Source: CAYRGG01 sp964423745 (GTDB taxonomy: Bacteria; Pseudomonadota; Gammaproteobacteria; Competibacterales; Competibacteraceae). Taken from it: DNA of 47,211 nucleotides. Location: positions 1 to 47,211 of the forward strand of contig CAYRGG010000030.1 of the NCBI GenBank assembly GCA_964423745.1, given 5' to 3'. How positions within the stretch are numbered: position 1 is the first letter of the stretch; every line of letters starts with the position of its first letter. Below the pieces are notes generated by a model. The model ran no database searches. It saw only the letters and a list, made by a program, of their open reading frames with translations, and was not told where the DNA came from. The position numbers and the translations under genes were made by a program. Positions 43,586 through 47,211 of this stretch are shown one piece after another.

Positions 43586-45379
43586 ATGAAAAAGGGTGGC
43601 AACATGCTGAATACAGTGGATGCAATGGATACAACAGAAGTAAACCAGGAAAGAAATGGTGCTCAAATTACGGTTGATGTCTTAAATGAGCTGGGTGTGG
43701 AATACATCTTTGGTCATACCGGGGGCGCGGTGATTCCCCTCCATGTGGAATTCAACGAAAGACTCACCCGAAAAAATAAGTCGCCAACGTTTATCCTTTG
43801 TCGGCAAGAGGGGGGCGCCGGTCATGCGGCGGAAGGTTATGCCCGCGCCAGTGGTAAAGTGGGTGTTGCATTAGCCACCTCGGGTCCAGGAGCGACAAAT
43901 CTCGTCACGCCTATCGCGGATGCTTTTAAGGACTCCATACCCTGCGTGTTTATCACTGGACAAGTGCCTAGCACTATGATTGGCAATGATGCTTTTCAAG
44001 AGGTGGACACGGTGGGTATCACGCGGCCCATCACAAAACATAATTTTTTGATCAAAAATGTGAATGATTTGGAAGCCACCCTACGACAGGCGTTTTATAT
44101 TGCTGAAACGGGACGGCCGGGTCCGGTGGTGGTGGATATCTGCAAAGATGTATTTATGGGTAAATCCACCAAGACCCGGGAGGTGCGGGATCTCAAAAGT
44201 TATCACCCTCAGGTGGAAATGAATATAGCCGATACGCAAATTTTATTGAATGCCTTGCTGCAAGCACAACGTCCAGTCATCAAAGTGGGTGGGGGGGTTA
44301 TAGGCGCCAATGCTTGCCAAGCGCTGCGCACTTTTGTGGATAAATATCAGTTGCCTACCACGCTGACCTTTATGGGTTTAGGGGCCATCGACCATAATAG
44401 TGAGTTTTTTTTGGGTATGCCTGGTATGCATGGAACCGTAGCTGCTAACCACGCCCTTAAAACAGCTGATTTTATATTAACGTTAGGTGCACGCTTTGAC
44501 GATCGGGTGGCGGTCAAAGATTTTGGCAAGGGGATCACCATCGCCCATGTGGATATCGATCATGCCGAAATCGGCAAAAATATTTTCACTCATCATGAGC
44601 TACACGCTAACATCAACGACTTCCTCGATTATGCCAATCGCCTGGAAGCCCCAAAGAGAATGATAACCCAGTGGCTTGATGAGCTGACTGCAATAAAGAA
44701 GAAACATCCCCTTAACTACGCGACCGACCCGAACACCGTTAAACCCCAGTATGTGATTGAACAGCTCTCTCGGTTTGCGGAGCATGGGACGAGAGTCGTC
44801 ACTGGGGTTGGCCAGCATCAAATGTGGACAGCCCTTCATTATCAGTTTCATGAACCCCGCCAGTGGATCAGCTCCGGCGGATTGGGAACCATGGGTTTTG
44901 GTTTGCCAGCCGCGGTAGGGGCCTTTTTTGCCGATCCTGATTGTCCTGTGATTTGTATCGATGGTGACGGTAGTTTTCAGATGAATTTGCAGGAATTGGC
45001 CACGGTAGCTGCCAACAAAATACCCCTTAAAATCTTTGTGCTCAATAATGGCTATTTAGGCATGGTCAGGCAATGGGAAGATATGTTTAGTGGGGGTAAT
45101 CACTATGAAACCTGTCTTCTGAGAACCGTTGATTGCGATCCGGCCTGTGTTGATCTGAAGGAATGTCGTACCGCCAATCCTAATCTGCTCAACCTAAAGA
45201 ATGTTTATCCCGGTCTCAATACTTTAAGGATCACCCGCAAAGAAGATGTTCAGCCTAGTATCGAAATGGTGTTAAGTAATAATGAACCTTATTTGGTGGA
45301 TGTGTGGATCGATAAGCAGGAAGATGTCAAACCCATGATCCCGCCGGGGGGGTCCCTTGATGATATTATTGCCGATTAG
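43586..45379 (+). CDS. ilvB: Acetolactate synthase large subunit-like TPP enzyme with a Cys-rich insertion
   Basis: A thiamine-diphosphate enzyme of 597 residues. The catalytic Glu75 lies in RQEGGAGHAAEGYAR and the FAD-domain-type motif is ATSGPGATNLVTPIADA. The TPP/Mg motif runs from GDGSFQMNLQELATV (460-474) to NNGYLGMVRQW. These match acetohydroxyacid synthase large subunits, which start branched-chain amino acid synthesis. Two oddities: about 16 extra residues between Tyr507 and Asn531 carry Cys510, 517, 521 and 527, and no ilvN/ilvH regulatory subunit follows. The N-terminus is about 25 residues longer than the core; ATG 43604 is an alternative start. A related TPP enzyme cannot be excluded, though the AHAS motifs are strong. 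Confidence 0.85.
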   Translation: MKKGGNMLNTVDAMDTTEVNQERNGAQITVDVLNELGVEYIFGHTGGAVIPLHVEFNERLTRKNKSPTFILCRQEGGAGHAAEGYARASGKVGVALATSGPGATNLVTPIADAFKDSIPCVFITGQVPSTMIGNDAFQEVDTVGITRPITKHNFLIKNVNDLEATLRQAFYIAETGRPGPVVVDICKDVFMGKSTKTREVRDLKSYHPQVEMNIADTQILLNALLQAQRPVIKVGGGVIGANACQALRTFVDKYQLPTTLTFMGLGAIDHNSEFFLGMPGMHGTVAANHALKTADFILTLGARFDDRVAVKDFGKGITIAHVDIDHAEIGKNIFTHHELHANINDFLDYANRLEAPKRMITQWLDELTAIKKKHPLNYATDPNTVKPQYVIEQLSRFAEHGTRVVTGVGQHQMWTALHYQFHEPRQWISSGGLGTMGFGLPAAVGAFFADPDCPVICIDGDGSFQMNLQELATVAANKIPLKIFVLNNGYLGMVRQWEDMFSGGNHYETCLLRTVDCDPACVDLKECRTANPNLLNLKNVYPGLNTLRITRKEDVQPSIEMVLSNNEPYLVDVWIDKQEDVKPMIPPGGSLDDIIAD

Positions 45380-45448
45380 CTATAGTTCTAAATCTGGGTG
45401 ATCGGGCATTTTTCTTTCCCGCGTAAGTCGGAATCTAGCTAGAACGAG

Positions 45449-45478
45449 TAGGGGGTGGGCAACTTGCTTGCCCACGCG
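45449..45478. repeat. Short palindromic repeat, family B copy 2
   Basis: A variant with a CTTGC loop and extra G residues: GGTGGGCAACTTGCTTGCCC at its core (45454-45473). The GTGGGCAA/TTGCCCAC arms pair. It is the first of several palindromic units between the acetolactate-synthase-like gene and the toxin-like gene. Confidence 0.75.
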
Positions 45479-45507
45479 GGAAGCCACAGCAATTCAAATG
45501 TCATTAG

Positions 45508-45534
45508 TAGGGTGGGCAACTTGTTGCCCACGCG
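45508..45534. repeat. Short palindromic repeat, family B copy 3
   Basis: Identical over 27 bp to the copy at 23765-23791. GTGGGCAAC and GTTGCCCAC form a perfect stem. The shared identity over 21 kb shows recent spread or conversion. Confidence 0.85.
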
Positions 45535-45553
45535 AGAAAGCTAAATTTAGCAA

Positions 45554-45620
45554 GTAGCCCGGATGAAGTGCAACGAAATCCGGGGATGTCCCGGATTCCA
45601 CTTCGTTTCATCCGGGCTAC
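45554..45620. repeat. Inverted pair of family A palindromic repeats
   Basis: Unit 45554-45584 matches the copies at 8792 and 8870; unit 45590-45620 is the same family in reverse orientation, with five bases between. The outer ends GTAGCCCGGATGAA and TTCATCCGGGCTAC pair perfectly, so the whole can fold as one long hairpin, as REP pairs do. Confidence 0.85.
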
Positions 45621-45638
45621 CTATTAGGGGTGAGATGG

Positions 45639-45668
45639 TAGGGTGGGCAACCTGCTTGCCCACGCGGG
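45639..45668. repeat. Short palindromic repeat, family B copy 4
   Basis: TAGGGTGGGCAACCTGCTTG continues CCCACGCGGG. GTGGGCAA and TTGCCCAC pair around a CCTGC loop. It is closer to the copy at 45449 than to the one at 45508. Confidence 0.75.
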
Positions 45669-45762
45669 AAGCTTAAGGAATTCTAGAGCCCTTGCCTGTC
45701 AGTCTTACGACTTTCGTCTTAGCACGAAGGGTCAATAGGTTTTAAGCGACTGCCTCGCTATA

Positions 45763-45787
45763 CTCGATAGCACGTTGACCTATCGAG
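45763..45787 (+). promoter_or_regulatory. Leader hairpin covering the ribosome site of the toxin-like gene
   Basis: CTCGATAG pairs perfectly with CTATCGAG around a 9-nt loop and ends 8 bases before ATG 45796. Its 3' arm holds the only GAG ribosome-site-like bases. A second hairpin, AGCGA-CTGCC-TCGCT (45745-45759), stands just before it. Translational gating is possible but untested. Confidence 0.4.
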
Positions 45788-45795
45788 AACACACA

Positions 45796-47079
45796 ATGAC
45801 CGATCCTCTTACCGGCCGCCGACTGCGGCCAACGCCTTTTGTACACTATCCAAAAGTGCCCCCTCAAAACCGCCCGCCGAGGGATGATAATCGCGAGCAA
45901 GCCGCCCAGCCGTTCAAAGAACATCTCTATGGCCCCGCGCACTCTGTGTCTAGCCAGCCCCCGGACCGCGCCCTGGGCACTGAACCCTTTCCTAGTACCC
46001 CGCCAAGCGTCATGGAGCTCCTAGCCGAGCGCCACCGCGCCATTTATGGCCCTGGGGGCGAAGTCTGTACCCCTCAAGCGCCCGCGGACCGCGCCGTTGC
46101 CGATTCTGATGAACCCCTTCCCAGCACCCTACTAAACGCCACCGATCCCCTGGCCGAGCGGCGCCGGGCCCTGTATTTAGAGTTGGCACAAACCAGCCTC
46201 GATCTCGCCGGCATCGTTGACCCCACCCCCGTGAGCGACCTCACCGGCGCCGGGCTATCGGCACTTCGGGGCGATGGGGTGGGGGTGTTGATCGCCATCG
46301 CCGGGATCGTCCCCTACGTGGGGGATCTGGCAAAACTCGGCAAACTGCCCAAGCTTGCTCAGGTGATTGAAGAATCCATCGCGCTGAGCAAACTCGATAG
46401 CGCGTTTGGCAAGTCCGCTCGGCCCATTTTACAAAAACTCCAAACGGCTATGGCAGGTGCCGCCGAGCTCGGCGTACTGCCCACCTCAGCCCAGCGGCGT
46501 CTTCATGAACTCAGCCAACAACTCGATGCCTTTCTGCGTCAAACACCCGAGCAATTAGCCGCGGGCGCCAAACCCAACCCGAACCGCCCAGTACAGCTGA
46601 CGGTGAAAGGGCTGCTTGAGCCCGACACCCTGCGTATTACCGAACTCGGGCGTATCGAGCAGTGGGAAGGGGTTCGCAATACATTCCTAAAGCAATGGCG
46701 AGCTGTGGATGTCTCTGGGTTTCCCCCCGAAACCCAACGGCTACTGCAAGGCAAAGCCGATAAGGTCATTCGCAAGAATATGACACCGGATGATCTTGCC
46801 GCCTTGATGAAAGAGAATCGGGGTGTGGCCATGAATAAGCCGCCTGGGGGGCATGATAATCACAAAGCGAAGTTCAAACAGGCCAGAGAAGCCATACTCA
46901 ACGTCATCGATGGCCAGCAAGAGGGCACCCAGCACACTCCCGGCCTCAAAGACCGATTGCAAACCCTGGAACAGGCGGGTCGCACCCACACCCAAGAGTA
47001 CCGGTTACTCGATGAACGTTTGAGGGACTTAAACCGGCTGCTCGATGCTTACGAAACACTGCAAACCATCACGAGTTAA
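45796..47079 (+). CDS. Orphan protein with pre-toxin-like region and toxin-like C-terminus (putative polymorphic toxin)
   Basis: A 427-residue protein from ATG 45796 (434 from TTG 45775). Residues 1-130 are Pro-rich and contain a duplication: 57-84 and 98-127 share DRA, EP-PST and LAERxRA-Y. A hydrophobic segment at 137-187 (DLAGIVDPTPVSDLTGAG, then LIAIAGIVPYVGDLAKLGKL) resembles pre-toxin domains of polymorphic toxins. The C-terminus (about 330-425) has PPGGHDNHKAKFKQAREAI followed by a Leu/Arg-rich coiled helix ending LNRLLDAYETL, similar in outline to polymorphic toxin type 28 domains as I remember them. No N-terminal secretion or VgrG/PAAR/RHS part is seen and no immunity gene is within the remaining 132 bp. 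GC is higher than in neighbours, and the gene follows a repeat cluster, hinting at transfer. Function is unproven. Confidence 0.55.
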   Translation: MTDPLTGRRLRPTPFVHYPKVPPQNRPPRDDNREQAAQPFKEHLYGPAHSVSSQPPDRALGTEPFPSTPPSVMELLAERHRAIYGPGGEVCTPQAPADRAVADSDEPLPSTLLNATDPLAERRRALYLELAQTSLDLAGIVDPTPVSDLTGAGLSALRGDGVGVLIAIAGIVPYVGDLAKLGKLPKLAQVIEESIALSKLDSAFGKSARPILQKLQTAMAGAAELGVLPTSAQRRLHELSQQLDAFLRQTPEQLAAGAKPNPNRPVQLTVKGLLEPDTLRITELGRIEQWEGVRNTFLKQWRAVDVSGFPPETQRLLQGKADKVIRKNMTPDDLAALMKENRGVAMNKPPGGHDNHKAKFKQAREAILNVIDGQQEGTQHTPGLKDRLQTLEQAGRTHTQEYRLLDERLRDLNRLLDAYETLQTITS

Positions 47080-47211
47080 CCCCATGATAGCGTATGGCCT
47101 TGATCAGCGTGGACAGCCCATTGCCGATGCTGATTAAGCCTAAACAGTCAATTATTTAGTCGTCCCTGAAAAAAGCGTTTATTAGCCTATTTGCTGTACT
47201 GACACCGCCAG
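47080..47211. other. Window end after the toxin-like gene
   Basis: A 17-codon frame starts at 47084 (MIAYGLDQRGQPIADAD) and stops. It has no ribosome site of note and may be a remnant. The rest is short AT-rich sequence with no gene visible before the edge. Confidence 0.3.

Overview
The window is a contiguous piece of a gammaproteobacterial chromosome. Supporting markers are gamma-type gshA, lpxK, kdsB, ycaR, the divergent rluC/rne pair with an RNase E tail, and an exbB-exbD-lpxK-ycaR-kdsB operon. Base composition is near 50% GC. Short palindromic repeats of kinds common in environmental gammaproteobacteria (sulfur oxidisers, ammonia oxidisers, methanotrophs) sit between genes. I cannot name the genus. 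No rRNA, tRNA, CRISPR array or intact transposase was seen.

Layout. 1-294: end of a TolC/NodT-type outer-membrane efflux protein. 345-3922: divergent Ser/Thr kinase (TPR-like repeats, DUF2914 tail) and PP2C phosphatase. 4079-10334 (minus): hydrogenase maturation genes hypC, hypD, hypF and hypE with a CPA1 Na+/H+ antiporter between hypD and hypF. 10335-11059: long regulatory gap with a perfect FNR-type site. 11060-23597 (plus): PEP synthase, a GltD-like flavoprotein fused to a two-cluster ferredoxin, full-length pyruvate:ferredoxin oxidoreductase, a DHOD-like protein, a group III phosphofructokinase and an alpha-glucan phosphorylase. 23796-26813 (minus): PfkB kinase, SppA, RluC. 27299-30346: RNase E with a long structured leader. 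30596-31732: a secreted glycosidase-like protein. 31989-35738 (minus): exbB-exbD-lpxK-ycaR-kdsB and a low-molecular-weight tyrosine phosphatase. 35872-37458: gshA. 37517-43398 (minus): six-gene group 2 Mrp antiporter with fused MrpA-MrpB. 43586-45379: acetolactate-synthase-like enzyme with a cysteine-rich insertion. 45449-45668: cluster of palindromic repeats. 45796-47079: orphan protein resembling a polymorphic toxin.

How the genes fit together. The central 19 kb reads as an anaerobic energy module. Glucan phosphorylase and phosphofructokinase feed stored glucan into glycolysis. PFOR oxidises pyruvate to acetyl-CoA and reduced ferredoxin. The GltD-like/ferredoxin protein could pass those electrons to NAD(P)H. 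The divergent hyp genes mature a [NiFe] hydrogenase encoded elsewhere. PEP synthase allows the reverse, gluconeogenic direction. The FNR-type box lies in the intergenic region shared by the hyp genes and the PEP synthase/PFOR genes, so oxygen control of one or both sides is a reasonable inference. The rest of the window is mostly envelope, ion-homeostasis and RNA-metabolism housekeeping.

The items I consider least ordinary are the shared FNR-type control point, the GltD-ferredoxin fusion beside PFOR, the cysteine insertion in the acetolactate-synthase-like enzyme, the two hairpins set against start codons (43569 and 45763), the cloverleaf-like palindromic element at 23610-23748, and the toxin-like orphan beside the repeat cluster.
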